64,000 nt of DNA from assembly GCF_000013725.1 (NCBI RefSeq), contig NC_007955.1, positions 1,581,579 to 1,645,578 on the forward strand. The letters are read 5' to 3'. A program made the translations under genes and the position numbers. This DNA is from Methanococcoides burtonii DSM 6242. GTDB lineage: Archaea > Halobacteriota > Methanosarcinia > Methanosarcinales > Methanosarcinaceae. The notes beneath the pieces were generated by a model. That model searched no databases, was not told the DNA's origin, and saw only the letters and a list, made by a program, of their open reading frames with translations. Position 1 is the first letter of the stretch; each line of letters starts with the position of its first letter. Of this stretch, positions 35,963 through 45,250 are shown in pieces.

Positions 35963-37054
35963 TTATTTTTGAATGATAAGGGTCAGAAGATCACCATCTT
36001 CAAGATAATGGTCAAGGCCGGCACGCTGGCCGGGGTGTTTAGCTGAGGCACCCCATACCTGAGAATACCTGAACTTATCCCTGAAATCGCGGTGCAGACG
36101 TTCACAGATATCACCAACGGTAACACCGTCCGTCACTATAAGAGGCTCATCCATGTCTGCAAGGCCGCCTTGCGGTTTTAGATATACTCTGATGAAATCC
36201 AGGGAATCGTATATGAGGTCCTTCACAGCCTCGAGGTTCTTCTCCTCGTTAGCGGAAATGAACGTTGCGTCAGGGAATAAGTATTCCATCTTATTGAGGA
36301 TATCCTCATTGGCAAGATCTACCTTGTTCACGACAATGATTGAAGGAACGTATACCCTGTTACCCATGATAACATCGATAAGCTCGTCCACATTGATGTT
36401 ATCCCTTATCAGAACATGGGCATTATGTATCTTATATTCACCAAGTACTGCCTTGATAAGATCATCAGTGAGCTCCAGCTCCATCGTAGTACTTATAGTG
36501 ACCCCGCCACGGTCCTTCCTCTTGATAACTACATCAGGAGGGGTTGTGTTCAACCTTATCCCGGCATCATAAAGCTCCTGTATAAGCACTTTATAATGCT
36601 CGGGCTGGAAAACATCCAGCAGGAACAGTACCAGATTGGAATTACGCACAACAGCTATGACCTCTCTCCCGCGGCCACGACCACTTGCCGCACCCCTTAC
36701 CAGACCAGGTACATCAAGCACCTGAATGGTCGCATCCTTATAATCCAGCACACCGGGAATGACATCAAGAGTGGTAAACTCATAGTCACCTACCTCGGAA
36801 TTGGCGCCTGTGATCTTGTTCAGTAACGTGGACTTACCCACAGAAGGGAAACCCACAAGAGCAACAGTAGCATCACCAGACTTCTTCACAGAATACCCAT
36901 CACCGCCGGATTTGGTAGAAGCCTTCTTTACAACCTCTTCCCTCAAACGTGCGAGTTTAGCTTTCAATCTACCAATATGATGTGAAGTAGCTTTATTGTA
37001 AGACGTTTTACGTATCTCGTCCTCGACTGCCTGAATATCTTCCTGTATTCCCAT
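35963..37054 (-). CDS. drg: DRG/Obg-family GTP-binding protein
   Basis: 363 residues. An N-terminal helical region (IGRLKAKLARLREEVVKK) precedes the G domain with GFPSVGKST (G1), DVPGLVRGAASGRGRG (G3) and VVNKVDLA (G4), then a C-terminal TGS domain (about 285-363, ending DGDLLTLIIQK). This is the DRG architecture conserved between archaea and eukaryotes, thought to act on ribosomes. It is monocistronic and lies just inside the chromosomal backbone beside tRNA-Gln. Confidence 0.95.
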   Translation of the reverse strand: MGIQEDIQAVEDEIRKTSYNKATSHHIGRLKAKLARLREEVVKKASTKSGGDGYSVKKSGDATVALVGFPSVGKSTLLNKITGANSEVGDYEFTTLDVIPGVLDYKDATIQVLDVPGLVRGAASGRGRGREVIAVVRNSNLVLFLLDVFQPEHYKVLIQELYDAGIRLNTTPPDVVIKRKDRGGVTISTTMELELTDDLIKAVLGEYKIHNAHVLIRDNINVDELIDVIMGNRVYVPSIIVVNKVDLANEDILNKMEYLFPDATFISANEEKNLEAVKDLIYDSLDFIRVYLKPQGGLADMDEPLIVTDGVTVGDICERLHRDFRDKFRYSQVWGASAKHPGQRAGLDHYLEDGDLLTLIIQK

Positions 37055-37104
37055 CTGTTCCCTACCACAACTTCAATATAAAAAAGAGTTTCCTTAGAAG
37101 AGCC

Positions 37105-38322
37105 TCATTTGAACGCATCATCGAAAAAACTTACCACAACTTCCATTCCTTTTTTGACCATAGGAACATCCGCCGGGATCTCAATAAAACCATCCGCATA
37201 CGCAAGGGTCGTAATTGCTGCTGAAGACCTGCTGGTCGAGAACACCACACCATTTTCCAGCCTGACCGCCAGCAGCTCATGCCGGGTGCCTGATATAACA
37301 TCCTCACCAAGAACCGCAGTCAGAGTCTGCTTTTTAGCCATCGGAGCATCCAGACTCCTTCTGATAAGAGGCAATATGAACTCATAGAAGACCGTAAGTG
37401 AAGATGTAGGGTGTCCGGGCAATGCAACGATCGGGATTTTATTGATCATCCCCAGGATTACCGGTTTTCCCGGCTTGAAATTAAGACCGTGAGCAAGAAC
37501 ATTTCCTTGCTCTTCAATAATATCATACATGAAATCATCGGGTCCTGCTGACGTACTGCCAGAGGTCAGAACAATATCACATTCCCCAATCGCCTTTTTC
37601 ACTACACCACTTACCGTATCCTGATCATCCTTAATAAGACCATAAGCAATCGTATCAACGCCTAATTTTGTTGCTGCCGCATAAAGTGAATAAGAATTAG
37701 TGTCATAGACCATTCCAGGTTGAAGACTTGTTCCGGGCATAGTAAGTTCATTGCCTGTGGAAATAATTCCCACCTTCATAGTATTGACAGCAACCTCACG
37801 CATGCCGATCGCTGCAAGAACACCAACCTCCCGGGCACCTATGGTCAAGCCCCTGGAAAGCAAGCAAGTATTCTTTGATATGTCGGAACCTGCTAATATC
37901 AAAAATTTTCCTGCCTTTACAGATGTTTTCACAAGGACAGTATCACCATTAAGTTCGGTATCCTCGACCATCACAACCGCATCCGCACCATCCGGGATCG
38001 GACCGCCTGTTGCAACCTCGACAGCCTCCATCTTACCGACACTGTACTGCGGAGGCCTACCCACCGGAGAAAAACCTACCAACTTTAAACTGACCGGCGC
38101 ATCACCTGCAGAAGCAACATCTTCCGACCGCACAGCATAACCATCCCTGAGAGACTTATCAAACCCAGGCACATCGATGGTCGATACAACATCCTCTGCA
38201 AGGACCCGACCGGTCGACCTCTCGATAGGAATAAACACTATGTGTGTCCTAACCTTTACCCCTTTGAAAAGGGTTCTCGCATCTTCAATCGAAAGAAGAT
38301 CCCGCAATATTTTTCGTGACAT
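37105..38322 (-). CDS. moeA: Molybdopterin molybdotransferase MoeA
   Basis: 405 residues. DKSLRDGYAVRSEDV, VATGGPIPDGADAVVMVEDTE, STGNEL, the MoCF_BD-type LTSGSTSAGPDDFMYD and ALPGHPTSSLTVFYEFI follow the MoeA/gephyrin order of domains. It inserts molybdenum or tungsten into molybdopterin, needed for formylmethanofuran dehydrogenase. The gene lies 12 kb from modABC, which would supply the metal. There is no C-terminal periplasmic-binding extension as in some archaeal MoeA proteins. Confidence 0.95.
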   Translation of the reverse strand: MSRKILRDLLSIEDARTLFKGVKVRTHIVFIPIERSTGRVLAEDVVSTIDVPGFDKSLRDGYAVRSEDVASAGDAPVSLKLVGFSPVGRPPQYSVGKMEAVEVATGGPIPDGADAVVMVEDTELNGDTVLVKTSVKAGKFLILAGSDISKNTCLLSRGLTIGAREVGVLAAIGMREVAVNTMKVGIISTGNELTMPGTSLQPGMVYDTNSYSLYAAATKLGVDTIAYGLIKDDQDTVSGVVKKAIGECDIVLTSGSTSAGPDDFMYDIIEEQGNVLAHGLNFKPGKPVILGMINKIPIVALPGHPTSSLTVFYEFILPLIRRSLDAPMAKKQTLTAVLGEDVISGTRHELLAVRLENGVVFSTSRSSAAITTLAYADGFIEIPADVPMVKKGMEVVVSFFDDAFK

Positions 38323-38370
38323 TGTAAGTTCTATTTTAAAAGAAAGGGAAGTGAGAATGATCCTTTAAGA

Positions 38371-39249
38371 TCACTCAAAGATAGGTGTACCGATGGTGCC
38401 AGTAACTTCCTCGAACGCAGCAACTGCAGCTTTTGTGATAGGACCGACTGAACCATCACCGATCTTGCGACCGTCAAGCAATGTGATAGGTGCCGCCTCT
38501 GCTGCTGTACCTGTAACGAAGATCTCGTCTGCAGTGTACATATCGAAGAGACCGAGGTTCTGAACAACTACCTCATATCCGCGCTCTTCAAGAAGTTCGA
38601 TTGCAGTTGCCCTTGTGATACCTTTCAGATTGTTGATGGTCGGAGGGGTGTAGATCTTGCCGTTCTTGATAACAAAGATGTTGTCACCGGAACCTTCGGA
38701 AACGAAACCGTTCTGGTCAAGGAAGATAGCCTCATCCCCACCCTTTGCATTTGCTTCGATCTTGGCAAGGATGTTGTTCAAATAGTTCAATGATTTGATG
38801 TTAGGGGACAGTGCATCAGGGGCATTACGCCTGATACCGACTGTGATAGCTTTAAGTCCGACTTCATAGAGGTCGCCATACATTGCACCCCATTCCTGTG
38901 AAATGATGTAGATGCTTGGAATTGGGCACTTGCGTGGGTCAAGACCAAGGTCACCAATACCACGTGTAACTATAGGGCGGATGTACGCATCAGTGAGATT
39001 GTTCTTCCTCAATGTCTCAAGGATGGCCTCTGTCATCTCAGCCTTTGTGAGGGGAACTTCAAGAGCAATTGCCTTTGCTGAATCATAGAGCCTGTCAACG
39101 TGCTCATCGAGCTTGAAGACACGCCCGTTGTATGCCCTGATACCTTCAAAAACACCGTCTCCATAAAGGAAACCGTGGTCATAAATGGAAACTGTTGCTT
39201 TGCCCTTAGGGACAAACTCGCCGTTGTAGTAGATCAGTAATTCGCTCAT
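38371..39249 (-). CDS. ilvE: Branched-chain amino acid aminotransferase
   Basis: 292 residues. Class IV PLP fold: [20 protein letters not shown] near the start, the PLP lysine in [24 protein letters not shown] and [11 protein letters not shown] later. It makes valine, leucine and isoleucine from their 2-oxo acids with glutamate. It is monocistronic, 48 bases upstream of moeA on the same strand. D-amino acid transaminase or aminodeoxychorismate lyase activity is less likely given the length and motifs. Confidence 0.93.
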   Translation of the reverse strand: MSELLIYYNGEFVPKGKATVSIYDHGFLYGDGVFEGIRAYNGRVFKLDEHVDRLYDSAKAIALEVPLTKAEMTEAILETLRKNNLTDAYIRPIVTRGIGDLGLDPRKCPIPSIYIISQEWGAMYGDLYEVGLKAITVGIRRNAPDALSPNIKSLNYLNNILAKIEANAKGGDEAIFLDQNGFVSEGSGDNIFVIKNGKIYTPPTINNLKGITRATAIELLEERGYEVVVQNLGLFDMYTADEIFVTGTAAEAAPITLLDGRKIGDGSVGPITKAAVAAFEEVTGTIGTPIFE

Positions 39250-39350
39250 AATGGATCCTCATTGAGTATACCGGAAAAGGTATAGTTTGTAAATATTGTA
39301 CCCAACATGTTATCGCTAATATATATCAATATTTGTAGCACCAAACGAGA

Positions 39351-39881
39351 TCAGAGTTTTGATTCGTTAAACTCCTTGAATATTATAACATACTCTCTCA
39401 AACTCATCAGGAACAAAACGAGTATGAATGGGACCAATGTCAGAAAATTTGTAGGTCTTGGAAAAACATAAGTAAAAATAACCAGAACCAAAGCAATGAG
39501 GACAGTCTGGATCAGGGAATATCCCACAGCAGCTTTTTTCGGGCCGTTGTTTAATGCATAAGCTGCCCAGTATTTAATATTGGTAACATACCTGAGTGAG
39601 AATTTAGAATTAATTTCAACACCTTCCATTGCTTTTAAAAATGACCGTTTTCTTATGCCAAATATCTTACCGGATGAAAAGATAGCCAGCAAAAATATAA
39701 TTACAAATGCAAACCCACCAATTAACGGCCGATCAAAAAGAATAAGAGCCGTTGCTAAAGCCATAAGTATCCCAAAAACAGATGGAAGGTAACTTTTCTT
39801 ATGCCTTATCGAATGCACAAGATTGTAAAGGCTGATAGCTGCAAAGAAAATAATACCAATAATCAAAATTGCTTCATCCAT
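39351..39881 (-). CDS. Multi-spanning membrane protein, function unknown
   Basis: 176 residues with about five hydrophobic helices (about 3-20, 34-50, 55-70, 115-135 and 142-165) separated by short basic loops. No family is recognised. It lies alone between ilvE and the corrinoid uptake module. Confidence 0.6.
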   Translation of the reverse strand: MDEAILIIGIIFFAAISLYNLVHSIRHKKSYLPSVFGILMALATALILFDRPLIGGFAFVIIFLLAIFSSGKIFGIRKRSFLKAMEGVEINSKFSLRYVTNIKYWAAYALNNGPKKAAVGYSLIQTVLIALVLVIFTYVFPRPTNFLTLVPFILVLFLMSLREYVIIFKEFNESKL

Positions 39882-39989
39882 ATAATAACTTCCTGTTTCA
39901 TACCTATATTCAAACAGATAGAAGTCATTAAAACAAATAAATGTTGCGAGTCAATATTTTTTACCAGTGTGTGCAAAGCAAATATAATC

Positions 39990-40077
39990 GCCCCCCTTAC
40001 AAAAGGCTTGATGCATAAACCGCCAGGTCACATATCTCCATCCAGAATAGCAATTTAGGGGCTGTTGCTTAGCCGGC
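39990..40077 (+). repeat. Degenerate copy of the tRNA-Arg upstream region and 5' end
   Basis: CCCCCTTACAAAAGGCTT, ATGCATAAAC, GCCAGGTCACAT and CAGAATAGCAATTT correspond in order to 49991-50059, directly upstream of tRNA-Arg. GGGCTGTTGCTTAGCC (40059-40074) matches the tRNA 5' end GGGCCCGTGGCTTAGCC, after which similarity stops. The two copies lie almost exactly 10 kb apart in the same orientation and bracket the btu/surface-protein genes. Confidence 0.8.
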
Positions 40078-40107
40078 AAATCAGTTTGCATGCAATTAAG
40101 AAGACCA

Positions 40108-40914
40108 TCAGATCAACTCTGAAATAACAACAGGTTCTTGTTTGCTCAATGGTTCCAGACGGGGTATAACATAAAGAGAGTTCGTGATCTGGTTGTTGAT
40201 AACCTCCACATCAATGTTATATGCGGTCTTTATGTTGGATGGGGTCAGAACTTCCTCGGGAATACCACTGGATATTAAGTCTCCATCCCGGATAAGGCAG
40301 ATCTTGTCACAATAATATGCTGCAAGGTTCAGGTCATGGATAACCGCTATGACAAGCATTCCTTTTCTGGAAGCCTCTTTTACGAGATTAAGTATGTCTA
40401 TCTGATTGGTGATGTCCAGGTGGGAGGTTGGTTCATCCAGGATCAGTATCTTTGGATCCTGAGCAAGCGCACGGGCAATGATCACTTTTTGCAATTCTCC
40501 ACCACTTAATTGTGTAACGAATCTATCCTTTAGATGAAGTATTTTTGTCTTTTTCATCGCATCCTGAACAATTTCCATATCCTCATGCGTCTCAGCACCT
40601 TTGATGTATGGGGTTCGACCCATCAAGACAACGTCTTCTACGGTAAACTCGAAGTTAATGGATATTACCTGCGAGACCATGGCTATGTTCTTTGCGATCT
40701 CGACACTGCCCATCGTATCAAGACTTCTTCCATCGATAGTTATGCTTCCGGAATTTGGTTTTATGATATTGTTGATAGTCTTTACCAGTGTAGTCTTTCC
40801 TGAGCCGTTCGGGCCAATGATCCCTACAAATGTTCCTTTTTCTGCACGAAGGTCCACCTGATTGAGTATCTGCCGGCTCCCATATCTTACAATTACACCA
40901 TTTACTTCAAGCAT
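40108..40914 (-). CDS. btuD: Corrinoid ABC transporter ATP-binding protein
   Basis: 268 residues. Walker A GPNGSGKTT (about 34-42), Q-loop, signature LSGGELQK and Walker B ILILDEPTSHLDI are complete, in the form used by FecE/BtuD-type importers. It overlaps btuC by eight bases. With btuC and btuF in one operon, cobamide import is the most likely role; siderophore or haem import shares the family and cannot be excluded by sequence alone. Confidence 0.88.
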   Translation of the reverse strand: MLEVNGVIVRYGSRQILNQVDLRAEKGTFVGIIGPNGSGKTTLVKTINNIIKPNSGSITIDGRSLDTMGSVEIAKNIAMVSQVISINFEFTVEDVVLMGRTPYIKGAETHEDMEIVQDAMKKTKILHLKDRFVTQLSGGELQKVIIARALAQDPKILILDEPTSHLDITNQIDILNLVKEASRKGMLVIAVIHDLNLAAYYCDKICLIRDGDLISSGIPEEVLTPSNIKTAYNIDVEVINNQITNSLYVIPRLEPLSKQEPVVISELI

Positions 40915-42070
40915 AGAGGCTTTTCCTCCTTTTTCTTAGAAGATATACAAAGAAAGGAGCACCAAAAAGAGCGGTAACTATGCCTACTGGAAGATCCACC
41001 CCTTGCAGGGACCCGACCCTTTCGAGTATTACCTGGAACAACATAATGTCGCTTGACTCCAATACCGCCTGCACCATGGAGGGAAATGTCCTTGCAAACG
41101 TATCAGAGATAACCAAAAAGATCGCACCCATTAATGTAGAGGCAGGCAGGAGACCTCTATGGTCCGGCCCTATGAGGTTGCGCATTATGTGAGGAATGAT
41201 GAGACCTACAAATCCTATGATCCCACTAACGGATACTGCAGCAGCTGTAATCAATGCAGATATCACCAGTATTTGCTTTTTCACACTTTCAATATTTACA
41301 CCCAGGGATTGTGCCTGCTCTTCTCCCAGCAACATCACATTCAGGATCCAGGAGTGCCGATATGAAAATAATATACCTGTAAATACTACGAGCATTGTGA
41401 TCTTTACCTTATCCCAGCTCGCATTCCAGAATCCCCCCATCATCCAGTAAATTATCTGATGAAGCGACTCCGAAAAGAAGAGGAAAAAAGATGTAAGTGC
41501 CGATAAGAAAAAACTGATAGCTATACCTGCAAGAAGAAGGGTATCGACAGGAACCTTCCCGCCAACCTTAGATATGTTATACACGACGAAGATAGTAATT
41601 GTGGCAAAGATAAAAGATATGAGCTGTACCGGTAACAGTAGTGTAAAACCAATAGCTGCACCAAGGGCTGCACCAGAGGACATTCCTATGATGTAAGGAT
41701 CTGCCAGTGGGTTCTTCAGAAGACCCTGCATGGAACAACCTGCTGTGGCAAGTGCAGCTCCCACGAGTGCAGCGAGAAGCACACGCGGGAGGCGAATTCC
41801 CATAATGATCATTTCCTGACCGTCGGTCCATGTACGATCAGGAGAGATGCTGTTGAACAATGCTGAACCATCAAAAGGGATGCCTAGCAGGGATAAGGTC
41901 CATAATATTGTCCCCTGAACCCATTCAAGCAGGCCCATATAAATGATCTTAGCGGTCAGTACCGGTGAAATATTGGTAGTCCCAATTGCAGTGTTGCTGA
42001 CAACTACGATCAGCAGGATCACTGCCAGTGCAATAATTAAGCTTCTTACGGAACCACTATACTTTGGCAT
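40907..42070 (-). CDS. btuC: Corrinoid ABC transporter permease
   Basis: About 387 residues from the ATG at 42070, which lies ten bases after GGGGGA; earlier starts at 42079 and 42124 are possible. It has nine to ten membrane helices and the FecCD/BtuC segments RLPRVLLAALVGAALATAGCSMQGLLKNPLADPYIIGMSSGAALGA (in part) and GFVGLIIPHIMRNLIGPDHR. It couples to BtuD and receives substrate from BtuF. Confidence 0.9.
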   Translation of the reverse strand: MPKYSGSVRSLIIALAVILLIVVVSNTAIGTTNISPVLTAKIIYMGLLEWVQGTILWTLSLLGIPFDGSALFNSISPDRTWTDGQEMIIMGIRLPRVLLAALVGAALATAGCSMQGLLKNPLADPYIIGMSSGAALGAAIGFTLLLPVQLISFIFATITIFVVYNISKVGGKVPVDTLLLAGIAISFFLSALTSFFLFFSESLHQIIYWMMGGFWNASWDKVKITMLVVFTGILFSYRHSWILNVMLLGEEQAQSLGVNIESVKKQILVISALITAAAVSVSGIIGFVGLIIPHIMRNLIGPDHRGLLPASTLMGAIFLVISDTFARTFPSMVQAVLESSDIMLFQVILERVGSLQGVDLPVGIVTALFGAPFFVYLLRKRRKSLYA

Positions 42071-42095
42071 GTTATCCATTCCCCCGATTAATGCT

Positions 42096-43187
42096 TTAGG
42101 ATCGTCTGATTCCCATATATCCAAGGACCATCATGCTGATGGCAAGCAATACTCCGAACCCAGGTGTCTTTGCAGTTGCATTTCCACCATCCTGCGCATA
42201 ACTCCCCTCATCAGGACCTTGGGCTGCATCTACTTGCAGCTGGCTTACGTCATTCAAACTAGTGTAATCCTTCTGCTCCCAGTCATCTCCCATATATAAG
42301 TGGAGTACTTCCAGGCCCTCGACTATTCTCGGACCGGACAGTTCGATGACGTTCGGATCCTTTATAGAGTATACTCTGTCGTTCTTAATAGCAGATACTG
42401 TTTGAAGAGCATCGTTGTTCCTTGTGTTGTTCGCGATCTGGTAGGACAATCCTCCCATTCCTGAACAGATTATTATCTGCGGGTCAGCACTGACGACGCT
42501 TTCAAGGTTGATGGTAGGCCACCCGTTTGCTTCAATTATGTTCTGTCCTCCGGCCATGGTGATCAGATCATTTGGGTATGTATATTTTCCGGCTGAATAG
42601 ATAGGATCGTCCCATACTATGTACAATACTCTTGGCCTCTCTTCATCAGTTATTCCTTTGGTACTGTCCGTGATGTTACTGATAGTTTGTCTCATCCCAT
42701 CTACTATTTCCTGTGCATTGTCCTCATTGTTCGTGATCGTCCCTACAAGGAGTATGCTTTCTATGATCTCGTCCATTGTTTTTGGATTGATCATTAAAGT
42801 CTGTATGTTGAGCTCTTCAAGGCGTTTGATAGTATCTTCCCCATTAGCTTCATCGAGCAGGATGAGATCTGGCTCAAGACCTGCGACCGTTTCATAGTTG
42901 ATCGTGGTGTACCTGCCAACCTTTGTCAGGTTCTCAGCTTCCGGCGGATAGTTGTCATCCTCGGTCCCGCCAACTACCTTGTCACCAGCACCCACAGTGA
43001 AAACGATCTCTGTGATGCTTGGCATAAGGCATACGATCCTTTCAGGTTCATTTTTGATCGTCACGCTGGCGCCGGAAGAATCTGTGATAGTTATCGGATA
43101 TTCCACCGTATTGCCTGCAGCTGCCTGCACGTTCGACATCAGCAATAAGATTGAGATAAACAGGATAATAGGAGTTATCTTTGACAT
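42096..43187 (-). CDS. btuF: Corrinoid ABC transporter binding protein with PGF-CTERM tail
   Basis: 363 residues from the ATG at 43187 (GAGGGATGG upstream); 43211 is a weaker start. A signal peptide (about 1-24) is followed by a helical-backbone periplasmic-binding domain (PERIVCLMPSITEIVFTVGAGDKVVGGTEDD, LEPDLILLDEANGEDTI). The C-terminus is Gln/Asp/Gly-rich and ends TPGFGVLLAISMMVLGYMGIRRS, a PGF-CTERM sorting signal handled by archaeosortase. Anchoring by such a tail instead of a lipobox is notable. It heads the btuFCD operon. Confidence 0.88.
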   Translation of the reverse strand: MSKITPIILFISILLLMSNVQAAAGNTVEYPITITDSSGASVTIKNEPERIVCLMPSITEIVFTVGAGDKVVGGTEDDNYPPEAENLTKVGRYTTINYETVAGLEPDLILLDEANGEDTIKRLEELNIQTLMINPKTMDEIIESILLVGTITNNEDNAQEIVDGMRQTISNITDSTKGITDEERPRVLYIVWDDPIYSAGKYTYPNDLITMAGGQNIIEANGWPTINLESVVSADPQIIICSGMGGLSYQIANNTRNNDALQTVSAIKNDRVYSIKDPNVIELSGPRIVEGLEVLHLYMGDDWEQKDYTSLNDVSQLQVDAAQGPDEGSYAQDGGNATAKTPGFGVLLAISMMVLGYMGIRRS

Positions 43188-43544
43188 ATTCCATCCCTCA
43201 TGATCATTCATGATGCCAAGTAATGAAATATACCCATAAAAGGTTTATGGGATGTGCTTACGATTGTAATCGTTATAGGTAATATGATTTTAAATTAATC
43301 CCATACATCTTCTTTTAGCATCATATATTTCCACAAAAGAATCTCAATACTTTCCCTGGTTCTTCACCCATATAATACCCCAATATTCAGATCACACCTA
43401 TTTTTAATGGTATCCATACAGCTAACATGTATAATCCAAATAAAGAAGATTATATGCAATTAAATCATACCGCAAGTTCACTAATTTATACAACAGTCTA
43501 TATAGCTGACATTTTTTTTATAAAAAAAGCGAGATGTGGTGAAC
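43188..43544. promoter_or_regulatory. Divergent control region between btuF and the DUF4430 gene
   Basis: 357 bases hold promoters for both directions. ACGATTGTAATCGT (43260-43273) is a 6+6 palindrome with a two-base spacer, about 75 bases upstream of btuF, and could be an operator. TTTTTTATAAAAAA near 43512-43527 is a possible TATA element for the plus-strand gene. I saw no B12-riboswitch core. Confidence 0.4.
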
Positions 43545-45152
43545 ATGATGAATAAAAGAATATGGATAATATGTATGATCGCACTTGCAAGTGCAGTTTT
43601 TTTGGCACCATCAATGGCAGGAGCAGAAGCTACAGTCATTTGGGATGGAGAGGTTGAGTTACCATCAGGTACATTTGATTTTGTACCTACCAACAACCAC
43701 TCCGCGAGTTATTCGACATATAACTTTACGGATCTCGGTGCACTCATGCTTGTGAACGAGAGCCAAGGGATCAGTTACAACATATCAGATGCATATTTTT
43801 CATCATTTGGTTCGTTCTCCATTAATGCTCTCAATGGAACGAACAATGAACCATGGGGAACAGGTAATTCCAGTTCATGGTACCTTTATATCAATGATGT
43901 GTACGCCAGCAGAGGACTGGGAGGGAACCCAGTGAGTAATGGAGATAAGATCAGTTTCTGGTACGCCCCAACGAACACTACTACATATATGAATGATATT
44001 GCAAACGCTACTTGGGTCATGAACGTCACCTTAAAAGCTCCAATGGTTGACTGGGAGGGAGAGATAGAACTTCCATCAGGAACTGCGAACTTCACACCTA
44101 CTAATAACCATTCTGCAAGTTACGAAATCAATAACTTTACAGATCTCGGTGCATTTATGTTTGTGAATGAGAGCCAGGGGATCGGTTACAACATATCAGA
44201 TACGTATTTTTCATCATTTGGTTCGTTCTCCATGAATGCATTCAATGGAACGATCAATGAACCATACGTTGGAGGTATATCCAGAGGATGGTCCCTCTTT
44301 ATCAATGGCGTACCAGCTCCCATGGGACTGGGAGGAAACTCAGTGAGTAACGGGGATAAGATCACGTTCTGGTACTGTCCAACGGATGCCACGTCATATG
44401 TACCCCTGACCGGAGAAGCGACCAGAGTCATGAACATCACCTTGAAAGCTCCAGTGGTTTATTGGGAGGGAGAGATAGAACTTCCATCAGGAACTGCGAA
44501 CTTCACACCTACTAATAACCATTCTGCAAGTTACGAAATCAATAACTTTACAGATCTCGGTGCATTCATGTTTGTGAATGAGAGCCAGGGGATCAGTTAC
44601 AACATATCAGATACGTATTTTTCATCATTTGGGTCGTTCTCCATGAATGCATTCAATGGAACAAGCAATGAACCATACGTTGGAGGTATATCCAGAGGAT
44701 GGTCCCTTTTTATCAATGGCGTACCAGCTCCCATGGGACTGGGAGGAAACTCAGTGAGTAACGGGGATAAGATCACGTTCTGGTACTGTCCAACGGATGC
44801 CACGTCATATGCACCCCTGACCGGAGAAGCGACCAGGGTCATGAACATATCTGTAGCAATTGAAACTGTCAGTAGTGGAAGTAGTGGAAGTAGTGGTGGT
44901 GGAACAGGTCATGCTACTATTGCGAAACTTGTCGATGAAGAAGAACCGGTTACTACCGAAGAACCGCAGGCTGTAGAGGACACTCCAGCAGTTGAGGAAG
45001 AGACAACATCGGAACCACAAAAATTCGAGCCGGTTACTGAATCAAATGTTGAGACTGAAAAAGCTCAAAATGATACACCCGGATTTGAAGGAATATTTGC
45101 AGTTTCCGGACTATTGCTCTCAGCAATGTTCATCATGAAAAGAAGTTTGTGA
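43545..45152 (+). CDS. Secreted surface protein with three DUF4430 (transcobalamin-like) repeats and PGF-CTERM
   Basis: About 535 residues. A signal peptide (about 1-26) is followed by three repeats of about 137 residues, each with (W)EGEIELPSGTANFTPTNNHSAS, FTDLGAFMFVNESQGI, ISDTYFSSFGSFSMNAFNGT and GDKITFWYCPT. DUF4430 resembles the C-terminal lobe of transcobalamin. A Ser/Gly linker, a Glu/Thr-rich stalk and TPGFEGIFAVSGLLLSAMFIMKRS follow. Repeats 2 and 3 are nearly identical in DNA with a 411-base period, a recent duplication. N-x-S/T sequons abound. A corrinoid-capturing role beside btuFCD is inferred. Confidence 0.85.
   Translation: MMNKRIWIICMIALASAVFLAPSMAGAEATVIWDGEVELPSGTFDFVPTNNHSASYSTYNFTDLGALMLVNESQGISYNISDAYFSSFGSFSINALNGTNNEPWGTGNSSSWYLYINDVYASRGLGGNPVSNGDKISFWYAPTNTTTYMNDIANATWVMNVTLKAPMVDWEGEIELPSGTANFTPTNNHSASYEINNFTDLGAFMFVNESQGIGYNISDTYFSSFGSFSMNAFNGTINEPYVGGISRGWSLFINGVPAPMGLGGNSVSNGDKITFWYCPTDATSYVPLTGEATRVMNITLKAPVVYWEGEIELPSGTANFTPTNNHSASYEINNFTDLGAFMFVNESQGISYNISDTYFSSFGSFSMNAFNGTSNEPYVGGISRGWSLFINGVPAPMGLGGNSVSNGDKITFWYCPTDATSYAPLTGEATRVMNISVAIETVSSGSSGSSGGGTGHATIAKLVDEEEPVTTEEPQAVEDTPAVEEETTSEPQKFEPVTESNVETEKAQNDTPGFEGIFAVSGLLLSAMFIMKRSL
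44053..44874 (+). repeat. 411-base tandem duplication within the DUF4430 protein gene
   Basis: GGGAGGGAGAGATAG occurs at 44053 and 44464, and the following about 400 bases match almost base for base through GGATGCCACGTCATA. The unit is 137 codons, one full DUF4430 domain. The first repeat (43545-44040) is more diverged. Confidence 0.9.
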
Positions 45153-45178
45153 ATCCGGAGAATTTGATGAACGGAATT

Positions 45179-45210
45179 GTCGGGAAAATCATCTCCCGAC
45201 GCACTTTTTA
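45179..45210 (+). terminator. Hairpin terminator after the DUF4430 gene
   Basis: GTCGGGA (45179-45185) and TCCCGAC (45194-45200) form a stem, followed by GCACTTTTTA. It lies 27 bases past the stop, so the next gene probably has its own promoter. Confidence 0.7.
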
Positions 45211-45250
45211 AAAATATTAAGCATATTGAAAAATGTTAAGAGGTAATTGA

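Noticed and set aside
43188-43544. Possible cobalamin riboswitch upstream of btuF
   Set aside because: No B12-box or recognisable core was found, and such riboswitches are rare in archaea.
43886-44848. Repeated minus-strand open frames of 69-84 codons within the DUF4430 gene
   Set aside because: They are antisense shadows of the repeated domain and recur because the DNA is duplicated.
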